Positions 18,722 through 26,938 of a DNA stretch of 64,000 nucleotides are shown in pieces. A program made the translations under genes and the position numbers. Origin of the DNA: Pseudomonas luteola NBRC 103146 (GTDB lineage: Bacteria > Pseudomonadota > Gammaproteobacteria > Pseudomonadales > Pseudomonadaceae); contig NZ_BDAE01000005.1 in the NCBI RefSeq assembly GCF_002091675.1, positions 1 through 64,000 of the forward strand. The letters run 5' to 3'. The stretch's first letter is position 1. Every line of letters starts with the position of its first letter. A model generated the notes under the pieces. It did no database searches. It saw nothing but the letters and a program-made list of their open reading frames with translations, and was not told the origin of the DNA.

Positions 18722-19657
18722 TTACTGCGTGAGCTTGGCCATGACTTCGGAGGCGGTCTTGCCGTCTCGAGTCGTCACCCCGGCCAGCCAGGTGTCCACT
18801 ACCTGGGCATTTGCCTTCAGCCACGATTTTGCGGCGGCCTCCGGCGTCTTACCTCCATTGAGTACGTCGTCCATGAGCTGGTTCTCCATGCCTAGCGAGA
18901 AGTTCAGATTGGTCAGCAGCTTGCCGACATTCGGGCATTCCTGGACGTAGCCTTTACGCACATTAGTGTAAATCGTGGCGCCGCCCAGGTTGGGGCCGAA
19001 GTAGTCGTCACCGCCTTCCAGATACTTCATCTTGAATCGGGTATTCATGGGGTGCGGTTCCCAGCCCAGAAAGACGACCCACTGCTTGCGACGCTCGGCT
19101 CGCTGAACCTGGGAGAGCATGCCCGCTTCGCTGGACTCGACCATCTTGAACTTGCCCAGGTCGAAGGCATTTTTGTCGATCATGCTCTGAATCAGGCGAT
19201 TGCCGTCATTACCCGGCTCGATGCCGTAGATCTTGCCGCCGAATTTGTCGGCATTCTTGACGATATCGGCAAAGGTCTTCACGCCGGCGTCGTACACGTA
19301 TTCCGGGACTGCCAGGGTGTATTTGGCCCCTTCGAGGTTGGCGCGCAGGGTTTCGACACTGCCGTTGTCGCTGTAGGGCTTGATATCGGCCGCCATGCTC
19401 GGCATCCAGTTACCCAGAAAGACATCGATATCCTTGTTTTGCATTGACTTGTAAGTCACAGGAACGGAGATCATGTTGGTCTTGGTCTTGTAGCCCAGCG
19501 ACTGCAGGATTTCGGACGTTACGGCGGTAGTGACGGTAATGTCGGTCCAGCCGACATCGGCAAAGCGAACGGTGGCGCAGGACTCGGGCTCGGCCGCCTG
19601 GGCCAGAAGCGGGGCGCCTAAGCTCAGGGCCAGTAGTAACGCATTGCAACCTTTCAT
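18722..19657 (-). CDS. cbcX: Choline/betaine/carnitine substrate-binding protein CbcX
   Basis: Periplasmic binding protein of 311 residues. A Sec signal peptide (MKGCNALLLALSLGAPLLAQA, written here only as its first residues MKGCNALLL) ends near residue 20 with an AQA-A cleavage site. The mature part is of the OpuAC/ChoX type, with tryptophans in VGWTD, LGNWMP and FLGWEP that could form the aromatic box for a trimethylammonium group. I chose ATG 19657, which follows GGAGACATTCACC; 18 further upstream codons lack family support. First gene of the cbcXWV operon. An array of three 21-bp-spaced repeats lies 155-208 bp upstream. Confidence 0.92.
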   Translation of the reverse strand: MKGCNALLLALSLGAPLLAQAAEPESCATVRFADVGWTDITVTTAVTSEILQSLGYKTKTNMISVPVTYKSMQNKDIDVFLGNWMPSMAADIKPYSDNGSVETLRANLEGAKYTLAVPEYVYDAGVKTFADIVKNADKFGGKIYGIEPGNDGNRLIQSMIDKNAFDLGKFKMVESSEAGMLSQVQRAERRKQWVVFLGWEPHPMNTRFKMKYLEGGDDYFGPNLGGATIYTNVRKGYVQECPNVGKLLTNLNFSLGMENQLMDDVLNGGKTPEAAAKSWLKANAQVVDTWLAGVTTRDGKTASEVMAKLTQ

Positions 19658-19811
19658 GGTGAATGTCTCCTTCCTGATGCTGCCGCGCATGCACAAGGCA
19701 TAGGGCAGCAAATCGTGGCAGACGGGCGTGGTTCGGCAAGGGTCAGGCCGATGTACTCCGCTGCGTGATAGGTTATCTGTAACCGATCGTTCATCAACCG
19801 CCTACCAGTCA

Positions 19812-19865
19812 CGTCGCATCCAGTGCAGGCGGCGTCGTAACCAGAGGTCGAGGCGTCGTAGCCAG
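19812..19865. promoter_or_regulatory. Three 12-bp direct repeats at 21-bp pitch upstream of cbcX
   Basis: The plus strand carries CGTCGCATCCAG (19812-19823), CGTCGTAACCAG (19833-19844) and CGTCGTAGCCAG (19854-19865). Repeat starts are exactly 21 bp apart, two helical turns, so the sites lie on one face of the DNA. AraC-family activators commonly bind such direct repeats. GbdR, encoded nearby, is the obvious candidate, but that is inference. Confidence 0.65.
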
Positions 19866-21067
19866 CACAGTTGTGCCGTATGGCAGGCCCTGACCGCGGC
19901 AATTTCATGATCGGAGTGTTCGTTAAAACAACGGGTGAAACAGGGCGGCCGGAAAGAGCCGTGCCTGAGGCGGCGGAAAGCGGTCCAGAGGTAATGACTT
20001 TCGCCTTCTGGGTGACCTCACGAATGAGAGAGAATCCATTCATTGAGGGAGAGGATCTACCGGTAAGAGGCAGGGCACCTGAGCGGCCTGCCTGATAAAC
20101 CCAGGTTTCACGCATCAAAGCGCGAGCGCTTCCCTGTGACCAAGGGAGCATGCCTGGACATTTCCGGTTTCTAACGGGAAAGCGACGGCGACCTCTGCCC
20201 TGGAATTGGCGCAAAGGTAAAGCGAGAAGGTGCCCGGTTCGGTGCCGAGTAGTTTTATCGTTTTAATAGCCATGGCAGCCAAGCTGTCTGGTTCATCCAG
20301 TTTCATCGAGCCGGCAAGCCGTGCTCGAAATAGAGATAGCGTCTTGCGAGATGGCCGGTCGCCATGCTCAGTCATTCAGGTTACCCAACATCCAGGCAGC
20401 CGACAATGTTGCAACCTGTGGCTGCGCCTGTTATGTCCCAAACGCTGTTTTTTGCCTCTACGTGTACAGGCTAAAGACATGCAGACCATGGCCTATAGGG
20501 GCTGTAGGCGATAGGACAGTTAATAGTCCTTTTTATTGATTACCGGGGCGGCCTAAAAGGAATAGATATGCTTTTTGAGGGGGATTTCACGTTAAGTAAT
20601 GAGCGTCACCGCAATGCGATCCGTGGGTAATTAGTGAGCCTGAACTGAATTTGCACACGCCGGGAAAGCTTTGCCACCTTTTGGCGCATCTTTGTGCAGG
20701 GAATGCTTGGCAGAAAGCGAAAATTCGATCCGCCCTTTGTTACTGTAGAAATCTTTTTCCACACAAGCCAACTCTGCGAGTTGCTACGGATTTGCACACG
20801 GACACAGCCTGCCATGACCCATCGGTCACTGATGGCCTTTGGCACTACCAGCCTCGGAACCGCTTTGCCAAGCATCTTCTTTCTTTTTAATTTAATGGCT
20901 GTTCAAGGTAGGCATGACATTTGCGAAGCCTCTATCCAAGGTCATACGGCCTGGCGGTGTTACATCCCGTGACAACGGGTGATTCCGTCAGCAGCTGGAC
21001 ACGACTCACGACGATAAAAAGAGCCTCGATGAGGCCATACCGGGCTTAGCGTGAAGAGGGCGTTCCA
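19866..21067. other. Long intergenic region between cbcX and gbdR, no gene supported
   Basis: About 1.2 kb without a convincing gene on either strand. Open frames here (for example 19654-20214 minus) have proline- and arginine-rich, non-protein-like composition and no ribosome site. Small structures include an 11-bp direct repeat ATTTGCACACG (20649 and 20790), a 10-bp inverted repeat ATGCTTGGCA/TGCCAAGCAT (20703 and 20866), and a weak hairpin AGGAC/GTCCT followed by TTTTTATT near 20510-20535. The gbdR promoter must be at the right end. In P. aeruginosa, as I recall, a serine dehydratase gene (sdaB) lies between the cbc operon and gbdR; it is absent here. Confidence 0.5.
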
Positions 21068-22168
21068 ATGTCATTGAATCAAAGTCAGCCACAACACCGT
21101 GTTCCGCAATCCATCGGGTTCCTGCTGCTGGACAACTTCACCCTGATCTCACTGGCGTCGGCGATAGAGCCACTGCGGATGGCCAATCAGCTGTCGGGTC
21201 GTGAGCTGTTCCGCTGGTCTACGCTCAGCCTGGATGGCCGTCCGGTCCAGGCCAGTGACGGCCTGCAAATTACTCCGGACAGTGCTGTCGCGGCTGCACC
21301 GGCCATGGACATGGTCATCGTGTGTGGCGGTGTGGGCATTCAGCGAAGCGTCATGCGGGAACATGTGAGCTGGCTGCAGGCGCAGGCACGGCAGGGCCGC
21401 AAGCTGGGCGCTGTCTGCACGGGCAGTTGGGCGCTGGCCAAGGCCGGGCTGCTCGATGGTTACGAGTGCAGCGTGCATTGGGAGATGCTGGCCTCCATGC
21501 AGGAAGCCTTCCCGCGTGTATCACTGACGACGCGGCTATTTTCCATCGACCGTAACCGCTTCACCTCCTCGGGAGGTACTGCTCCCATGGACATGATGCT
21601 GCACCTGATCGGCCGTGAGCACGGTCGCGAGTTGTGCGCTGCGATTTCTGAAATGTTCATTTATGAACGTATCCGCAACGAGCAGGATCATCAGCGTGTG
21701 CCGCTCAAACATATGCTGGGCACCAATCAACCCAAGCTGCAGGAAATCGTCGCGCTGATGGAGGCCAACCTGGAGGAGCCCATTGACCTCGACGAGCTGG
21801 CCGTCTACGTGAATGTGTCGCGTCGCCAGCTGGAGCGCTTATTCCAGAAATACCTGCACTGTTCGCCGTCGCGCTATTACCTGAAGCTGCGCCTGATTCG
21901 AGCCAGACAACTGCTCAAACAGACCACCATGTCTATCATCGAAGTGGCATCGGTATGCGGATTCGTTTCCACGCCGCACTTCTCGAAGTGTTACCGGGAG
22001 TATTTTGGGATTCCCCCGCGTGATGAGCGGCAGGGCGTATCGATGGGGCAGCCTGTGATGCTGGTGCCGGTTCCGCAGGAGTTGGCCTTACTCCCGACAT
22101 CCTCGGCCCTGGCCGCGCTCAGTCAGGCGCAAGGAGAGTCGACGTTTGCCAGTGTAAGGCTTGGCTGA
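21068..22168 (+). CDS. gbdR: AraC-family activator of betaine catabolism GbdR
   Basis: Protein of 366 residues. The N-terminal half (about 10-200) is a DJ-1/PfpI glutamine-amidotransferase-like domain with a Cys in GAVCTGSWALAKAG. The C-terminal half carries two AraC helix-turn-helix motifs (about 230-320), including DLDELAVYVNVSRRQLERLF and the conserved STPHFSKCYREYFG. GbdR is known in Pseudomonas to respond to glycine betaine and dimethylglycine and to activate the gbc, dgc, sox, cbc and plcH genes. The start follows GAAGAGGGCG. It stands alone, divergent from cbcXWV, and its likely targets fill the window. Confidence 0.93.
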   Translation: MSLNQSQPQHRVPQSIGFLLLDNFTLISLASAIEPLRMANQLSGRELFRWSTLSLDGRPVQASDGLQITPDSAVAAAPAMDMVIVCGGVGIQRSVMREHVSWLQAQARQGRKLGAVCTGSWALAKAGLLDGYECSVHWEMLASMQEAFPRVSLTTRLFSIDRNRFTSSGGTAPMDMMLHLIGREHGRELCAAISEMFIYERIRNEQDHQRVPLKHMLGTNQPKLQEIVALMEANLEEPIDLDELAVYVNVSRRQLERLFQKYLHCSPSRYYLKLRLIRARQLLKQTTMSIIEVASVCGFVSTPHFSKCYREYFGIPPRDERQGVSMGQPVMLVPVPQELALLPTSSALAALSQAQGESTFASVRLG

Positions 22169-22177
22169 TAGACGTGC

Positions 22178-22208
22178 TGCCCTGGCCTAGCGATGCTGGG
22201 CCAGGGCA
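22178..22208. terminator. Hairpin between convergent gbdR and the 22187-22435 gene
   Basis: TGCCCTGGCC (22178-22187) and GGCCAGGGCA (22199-22208) form a perfect 10-bp stem ten bases after the gbdR stop. It overlaps the last codons of the minus-strand gene. There is no T tract, so it may act as a 3'-end stabiliser or a weak bidirectional terminator. Confidence 0.5.
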
Positions 22209-22435
22209 GGTAGCAGCTGACGAGCAATAGCTTCGCGAACGGACGGTAATAGTGTCGCATGACCTGACAGGAGTTCTTCGACCAGACGCCGCAGGGCTGT
22301 GACTCGTTCAGGGTTCAGCCCGCATAGCGCCTGCTGGCAGGCTTGCTCGGGAGTAGTACCCGACGGTACGGCGATACCCAGTGCAATCAGGCGGTCCCTG
22401 AAGTCGTCCTGGTCGATTAGGTCTGCATGCATCAT
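22187..22435 (-). CDS. Small hypothetical protein, 82 residues
   Basis: A soluble helix-rich protein (MMHADLIDQDDFRDRLIALG at the start) with no signal peptide or metal site. Codon use is like that of its neighbours, and CGGAGGATTCGTC precedes the start, a strong ribosome site. It converges on gbdR. A similar small gene near gbdR in other pseudomonads is likely, but I do not know a function. The second Met could also be the start. Confidence 0.7.
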   Translation of the reverse strand: MMHADLIDQDDFRDRLIALGIAVPSGTTPEQACQQALCGLNPERVTALRRLVEELLSGHATLLPSVREAIARQLLPALAQHR

Positions 22436-22619
22436 GACGAATCCTCCGTTAAGTCCCGTACCGATTCTTGGCAGCGGTCAACGGCAAGGCAAGTGCACAA
22501 GACGGTACTGGATACATGCAGGTCGCTTTCCAGTAAGCAGAGCGCCTGATGGTTATTTATCTGTAATAAAACGAAAGTCTAATGGCGTCAGGGAGGGGCA
22601 ATATGTCACAGGGTGATTT

Positions 22620-22781
22620 TGGGAAGGTGCTGCTAAAGTAGCGCTTCTTGTCGAGTTGAGCCGCTTAGCTCCTCGAATTTCCGGGAAAAGCGCCCTTACG
22701 CTTGGTCTGGACGAAACACACTGAGGCCCAACAGGGCATTTTAACCCCGCGTGCTTGCTAAGGCATTGCGGGGTTTTTTTT
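22620..22781 (+). ncRNA. Candidate structured small RNA or leader ending in a strong terminator
   Basis: In a 588-bp gap with no gene, the plus strand carries consecutive stem-loops AAGCG/CGCTT (22688-22703), GCCC-AACA-GGGC (22726-22737) and then a classic terminator ending in eight T residues (22743-22781). No plus-strand gene lies just upstream that the terminator could serve, so a short non-coding transcript is the simplest reading. Alternatively it is an attenuator in the leader of the dipeptidase gene, which starts 242 bp further on. The 5' end is a guess; no clear promoter was found. Confidence 0.4.
22743..22781 (+). terminator. Strong rho-independent terminator
   Basis: A perfect 8-bp stem AACCCCGC (22743-22750) / GCGGGGTT (22768-22775) is followed by an unbroken run of eight T residues counted from 22774. 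The 17-base loop is long but the signal is textbook. Confidence 0.9.
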
Positions 22782-23023
22782 CGACATTTTTCCGCTTTTC
22801 CGTCCTTCGTCTGCATTAGAACGTTCTGCTCCAGGCGTCTGCCCGGCTTTTGGCTGGCGCTGGAGACAGGGCGCGGTCAGCCGTTACTGCCTGTTGAACG
22901 CGCATTGACGCTTCTGGTAATCCCCCTGTCGTTTTTACGCGATAGCGCAGAAAACCTGAGGGATATGCTCCTTTCAAAGCGTCGGCACATGATCCGGCGT
23001 CGCGAAACCTGGGAGCTGCCCTG

Positions 23024-24001
23024 ATGAATGCCACTGAACTGCACGCCGACAGCATCGTTATCGACGGGCTGATCATCGCCAAATGGAACCGTGAGCTCTT
23101 TGAGGACATGCGCAAGGGAGGGCTGACGGCAGCCAACTGCACCGTGTCGGTCTGGGAAGGCTTCAAGGCGACCGTGGACAACATCGCGGCGCAAAAGAAG
23201 CTGATGCGCGAAAACAGTGACCTGGTCATGCCTGTCTACACCACCGCTGACATCCGTAAGGCCAAGTCTCAAGGCAAGACCGGCATCATCTTCGGCTTTC
23301 AGAATGCCCATGCCTTTGAGGATCAGCTCGGCTACGTAGAGATCTTCAAGCAGCTGGGCGTAGGCATCGTGCAGATGTGCTACAACACCCAGAACCTAGT
23401 AGGCACAGGTTGCTATGAGCGCGACGGCGGTCTGTCCGGTTTTGGCCGCGAGGTCGTTGCCGAAATGAACCGCGTCGGCATCATGTGCGACCTGTCCCAT
23501 GTCGGCAGCAAGACCTCTGAAGAAGTCATTCTCGAATCCCAAAAGCCGGTCTGTTATTCCCACTGCCTACCGTCCGGCCTGAAGGAGCATCCACGCAACA
23601 AGTCCGACGAAGAGCTTAAGTTCATTGCCGATCATGGTGGTTTCGTGGGCGTTACGATGTTTGCGCCGTTCCTGGCCAAGGGCATCGAATCCACTATCGA
23701 TGATTATGCCGAAGCCATTGAGTACGTGATGAATATCGTTGGCGAAGACGCCATCGGCATTGGTACCGACTTTACCCAGGGCCACGGCCAGGACTTCTTC
23801 GAATACCTCACCCATGACAAGGGTTACGCCCGTCGATTAACCAACTTCGGCAAGATCGTGAACCCCTTGGGCATCCGCACCGTAGGCGAATTTCCCAACC
23901 TGACCGAGACGCTGCTCAAGCGAGGCATGTCCGAGCGCACTGTGCGCAAGGTCATGGGCGAGAACTGGGTAAAGGTGCTCAGCGAGGTGTGGGGCGAGTA
24001 A
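23024..24001 (+). CDS. Membrane-dipeptidase-family (M19) metalloenzyme
   Basis: Protein of 325 residues of the renal dipeptidase family, zinc enzymes with an amidohydrolase barrel. Visible family motifs are FGFQNAHAFED, MCDLSHVGSKT (a metal-ligand His), YSHCLP and GIGTDFTQG. The usual N-terminal HxD metal pair is replaced by DGLIIAKWNRE, so the active site differs from classical dipeptidases. It is the first gene of the run leading into dgcAB, and homologues occupy the same place in P. aeruginosa. Its role in dimethylglycine catabolism is unknown. A peptide or other amide substrate is only inferred. Confidence 0.85.
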   Translation: MNATELHADSIVIDGLIIAKWNRELFEDMRKGGLTAANCTVSVWEGFKATVDNIAAQKKLMRENSDLVMPVYTTADIRKAKSQGKTGIIFGFQNAHAFEDQLGYVEIFKQLGVGIVQMCYNTQNLVGTGCYERDGGLSGFGREVVAEMNRVGIMCDLSHVGSKTSEEVILESQKPVCYSHCLPSGLKEHPRNKSDEELKFIADHGGFVGVTMFAPFLAKGIESTIDDYAEAIEYVMNIVGEDAIGIGTDFTQGHGQDFFEYLTHDKGYARRLTNFGKIVNPLGIRTVGEFPNLTETLLKRGMSERTVRKVMGENWVKVLSEVWGE

Positions 24002-24080
24002 GTCATTTCATTTCTTGAAGATCCGCGGCTGGATCCTGCCATGACCTGATTCAGCCTGCACTGATCTTCGACGATCACCG

Positions 24081-24120
24081 GTAGGGTGGATCAACCGTAC
24101 CGCGGCGTAGCCCACCCTAC
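24081..24120. repeat. REP-like palindrome upstream of the DUF5943-like gene
   Basis: GTAGGGTGG (24081-24089) and CCACCCTAC (24112-24120) form a perfect 9-bp stem around a 22-base loop. It has the same core as the elements at 14230, 26821, 26895 and 58817. It lies 28 bp before the next gene. Confidence 0.75.
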
Positions 24121-24147
24121 ACAAGCACATTCGTTTGGAGTTTCACC

Positions 24148-24678
24148 ATGGCCACACATGCTCCCGAAATGCCAATCCAGGTCGACGACGAAACCGGCGT
24201 CTGGACCACCGATGCACTGCCCATGCTGTATGTACCGCGTCATTTCTTCGTCAATAACCATATGGGGATCGAAGAGGTGCTCGGTGCAGAGAAGTATGCC
24301 GAGATTCTTTACAAAGCTGGCTACAAGTCCGCCTGGCACTGGTGTGAGAAAGAGGCCGAGTGCCATGGACTGGTTGGCGTCGAGGTGTATGAGCACTACA
24401 TGAAGCGCCTCTCCCAGCGCGGCTGGGGACTCTTCGATATCGAGCAGATCGACGTGGATGCCGGTACGGCCCAGGTTCGGCTGCGGCACTCCGCCTTCGT
24501 TTACGTGTACGGCAAGGTTAATCGCAAGGTGGATTACATGTTTACCGGCTGGTTTGCCGGGGCCATGGACCAGATCCTTGCCGCCAGAGGCAGCGCGGTC
24601 CGTACCGTGGCCGAGCAGGTGTACAGCGGGGCGGAAGAGGGCCATGACGACGGCCTTTTCGTGGTGAAGCCGCTGTAA
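24148..24678 (+). CDS. Conserved protein of the dimethylglycine operon (DUF5943-like)
   Basis: Cytoplasmic protein of 176 residues without signal peptide or membrane segment. It is rich in aromatic residues (SAWHWCEKEAECHG, RHSAFVYVYGKVNRKVDYMF), and its layout recalls small V4R-type ligand-binding folds. Homologues sit directly before dgcA in other pseudomonads, where no function has been shown to my knowledge. ATG 24148 follows GGAGTTTCACC. The two Cys residues with neighbouring His might bind metal; that is speculative. Confidence 0.75.
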   Translation: MATHAPEMPIQVDDETGVWTTDALPMLYVPRHFFVNNHMGIEEVLGAEKYAEILYKAGYKSAWHWCEKEAECHGLVGVEVYEHYMKRLSQRGWGLFDIEQIDVDAGTAQVRLRHSAFVYVYGKVNRKVDYMFTGWFAGAMDQILAARGSAVRTVAEQVYSGAEEGHDDGLFVVKPL

Positions 24679-24737
24679 CGGCGCAATGAACGATAACAAG
24701 ACCGACCGTGCGTAATTCGCTGAGATGAGGTGCCGTG

Positions 24738-26798
24738 ATGGCCTTTGAAGCAATGTTCCAACCAATCCAGATCGGCAAGCTGACGATTCGCAACCGCGTA
24801 CTCAGCACGGCGCACGCCGAAGTGTATGCCACTGATGGCGGCATGACGACCGAACGGTACGTCAAATATTACGAAGAAAAAGCCAAGGGCGGCATTGGCC
24901 TTGCCATTTGCGGCGGTTCCTCAGTCGTGGCGATCGACAGCCCGCAGCACTGGTGGAGTTCGGTAAACCTCGCTACCGACCGCATCATTCCGCATTTTCA
25001 GAACCTGGCGGATGCCATGCACAAGCACGGCGCCAAGATCATGATCCAGATTACCCACATGGGTCGCCGTTCCCGTTGGGACGGTGGTCACTGGCCAACC
25101 CTGATGTCGCCGTCCGGTATCCGCGAGCCTGTGCATCGCGCTACTTGTAAGACCATCGAGCCGGAGGAAATCTGGCGGATAATTGGTAATTTTGCCCAGG
25201 CCGCGCGCCGGGCGAAAGCGGGTGGCCTGGATGGTGTGGAGCTGTCTGCTGTGCACCAGCACATGATCGATCAGTTCTGGTCGCCCCGTGTGAACAAGCG
25301 TACCGATGAATGGGGCGGCAGCTTCGAGAACCGTATGCGCTTTGGCCTGGAAGTGCTCAAGGCTGTACGGGCCGAAGTTGGCGATGACTTCTGTGTCGGC
25401 ATGCGGATCTGTGGTGATGAATTCCACCCGGACGGCCTGACCCATGACGATATGAAACAGATCGCCAAGTATTACAACGACACCGGCATGGTGGACTTCT
25501 TTGGCGTGATCGGCTCCGGCTGCGACACCCACAATACTTTGGCCAACGTGATTCCCAACATGACCTACCCGCCGGAGCCGTTCCTGCATCTGGCGGCCGG
25601 TATCAAGGATGTGGTCAGCGTGCCCGTACTGCATGCGCAGAACATCAAGGATCCGAACCAGGCGACACGCATCCTTGAGGGCGGTTACGTGGACATGGTC
25701 GGTATGACCCGTGCCCACATCGCCGATCCGCATCTGATTGCCAAGATCAAGATGGGGCAGGTGGATCAGATTCGCCAATGCGTGGGGGCCAACTACTGCA
25801 TCGACCGCCAGTATCAAGGGCTTGACGTGCTGTGCATTCAGAATGCCGCGACCAGCCGTGAGTACATGGGTGTACCCCATATCATCGAGAAATCCACCGG
25901 GGCCAGGCGCAAGGTGGTCGTCGTAGGTGGCGGTCCGGCGGGAATGGAGGCGGCCCGCGTCTCGGCTGAGCGGGGGCATGACGTGACCCTGTTCGAAAAG
26001 CAGGAGCAGCTGGGTGGGCAGATTACTCTCGCGGCCCGGGCGCCTCAGCGCGACCAGATCGCGGGTATCACGCGGTGGTATCAACTGGAGCTGGCTCGCC
26101 TGAATATCGACCTGCGGCTGGGGACGGCGGCTGATCCTGACACGATCATGGATCTACGTCCGGACATCGTTGTGCTGGCCAATGGCGGTCATCCATTCAT
26201 GGAGCAGAACGAGCATTGGGGCGCGGCCGAAGGCTTGGTGGTGAGCAGCTGGGACATTCTTTCCGGTAAGGTCGAGCCGGGCAAAAACGTGCTGGTCTAC
26301 GACACTATTTGTGAATTTTCCGGGATGTCGGCGGCTGATTATCTGGCCGATAAAGGCGCACAGGTGGAAATTGTCACCGATGACATCAAACCGGGCGTAG
26401 CCATTGGCGGGACCACGTTCCCGACCTACTACCGCAGCCTCTACCCGAAGGAGGTGATCATGACCGGCGATCTCATGCTGGAAAAGGTATATCCCGAGGG
26501 CGACAAGAAGATTGCCGTACTGGAAAACGAATACACCGGCGCCAAGGAGGAGCGGGTGGTCGATCAGATCGTCATCGAGAACGGCGTGCGACCGGACGAG
26601 ACCTTGTACTACGCGCTGAAGGAGGGTTCGCGTAACAAGGGCCAGATCGATATCGAGGCCTTGTTCGCTATCGAGCCACAACCCGCCTTGAATGAGCAGG
26701 GTAGCGGTTATCTCCTGTATCGCATCGGGGACTGCGTGGCGCAGCGCAACACCCACGCCGCAATCTACGACGCATTGCGGCTGTGCAAGGACTTTTAA
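24738..26798 (+). CDS. dgcA: Dimethylglycine demethylase subunit DgcA
   Basis: Protein of 686 residues with an N-terminal old-yellow-enzyme-type FMN barrel (about 1-370), an iron-sulfur site (QCVGANYCIDRQYQGLDVLC, Cys cluster near 345-362) and a C-terminal FAD/NAD-binding part starting at VVVVGGGPAGMEAARVSAER. This is the layout of dimethylamine/trimethylamine dehydrogenases. DgcA with DgcB is required in Pseudomonas to demethylate dimethylglycine to sarcosine. ATG 24738 follows GATGAGGTG; a GTG three bases earlier is possible. It is separated from dgcB by 140 bp that hold two palindromes. Confidence 0.93.
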   Translation: MAFEAMFQPIQIGKLTIRNRVLSTAHAEVYATDGGMTTERYVKYYEEKAKGGIGLAICGGSSVVAIDSPQHWWSSVNLATDRIIPHFQNLADAMHKHGAKIMIQITHMGRRSRWDGGHWPTLMSPSGIREPVHRATCKTIEPEEIWRIIGNFAQAARRAKAGGLDGVELSAVHQHMIDQFWSPRVNKRTDEWGGSFENRMRFGLEVLKAVRAEVGDDFCVGMRICGDEFHPDGLTHDDMKQIAKYYNDTGMVDFFGVIGSGCDTHNTLANVIPNMTYPPEPFLHLAAGIKDVVSVPVLHAQNIKDPNQATRILEGGYVDMVGMTRAHIADPHLIAKIKMGQVDQIRQCVGANYCIDRQYQGLDVLCIQNAATSREYMGVPHIIEKSTGARRKVVVVGGGPAGMEAARVSAERGHDVTLFEKQEQLGGQITLAARAPQRDQIAGITRWYQLELARLNIDLRLGTAADPDTIMDLRPDIVVLANGGHPFMEQNEHWGAAEGLVVSSWDILSGKVEPGKNVLVYDTICEFSGMSAADYLADKGAQVEIVTDDIKPGVAIGGTTFPTYYRSLYPKEVIMTGDLMLEKVYPEGDKKIAVLENEYTGAKEERVVDQIVIENGVRPDETLYYALKEGSRNKGQIDIEALFAIEPQPALNEQGSGYLLYRIGDCVAQRNTHAAIYDALRLCKDF

Positions 26799-26820
26799 GT
26801 ACGCGCCTTTGCGAACCGCA

Positions 26821-26853
26821 GGGTGGGTTAGCTGCAGAGCAGTCTGACCCACC
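26821..26853. repeat. REP-like palindrome 1 between dgcA and dgcB
   Basis: GGTGGGT (26822-26828) pairs with ACCCACC (26847-26853), flanked by the shared TTA and TG bases seen in the sister elements. It lies 22 bases past the dgcA stop. Confidence 0.7.
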
Positions 26854-26894
26854 ACGAGGGCTACCCGCGGTTTAGGTACCGCCTGACATGTTGA

Positions 26895-26924
26895 GGATGG
26901 GTAATGCCTCTGGCTCACCCATCC
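26895..26924. repeat. REP-like palindrome 2, just upstream of dgcB
   Basis: GGATGGGT (26895-26902) and ACCCATCC (26917-26924) form a perfect 8-bp stem, followed by the family's TACG flank. It ends 14 bases before the dgcB start codon, so as RNA it may affect access to the ribosome site. Confidence 0.7.
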
Positions 26925-26938
26925 TACGAGGCTCCGGT

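Noticed and set aside
19654..20214. 186-codon open frame upstream of cbcX
   Set aside because: Arg/Pro/Ser-rich composition, no ribosome site, overlaps the phased repeat array.
20510..20535. Terminator-like hairpin AGGAC/GTCCT with TTTTTATT
   Set aside because: Only five base pairs and no gene for it to serve; not listed as a feature.
24921..26084. 387-codon open frame antisense to dgcA
   Set aside because: Histidine- and leucine-rich shadow of a well-conserved gene; no family features.
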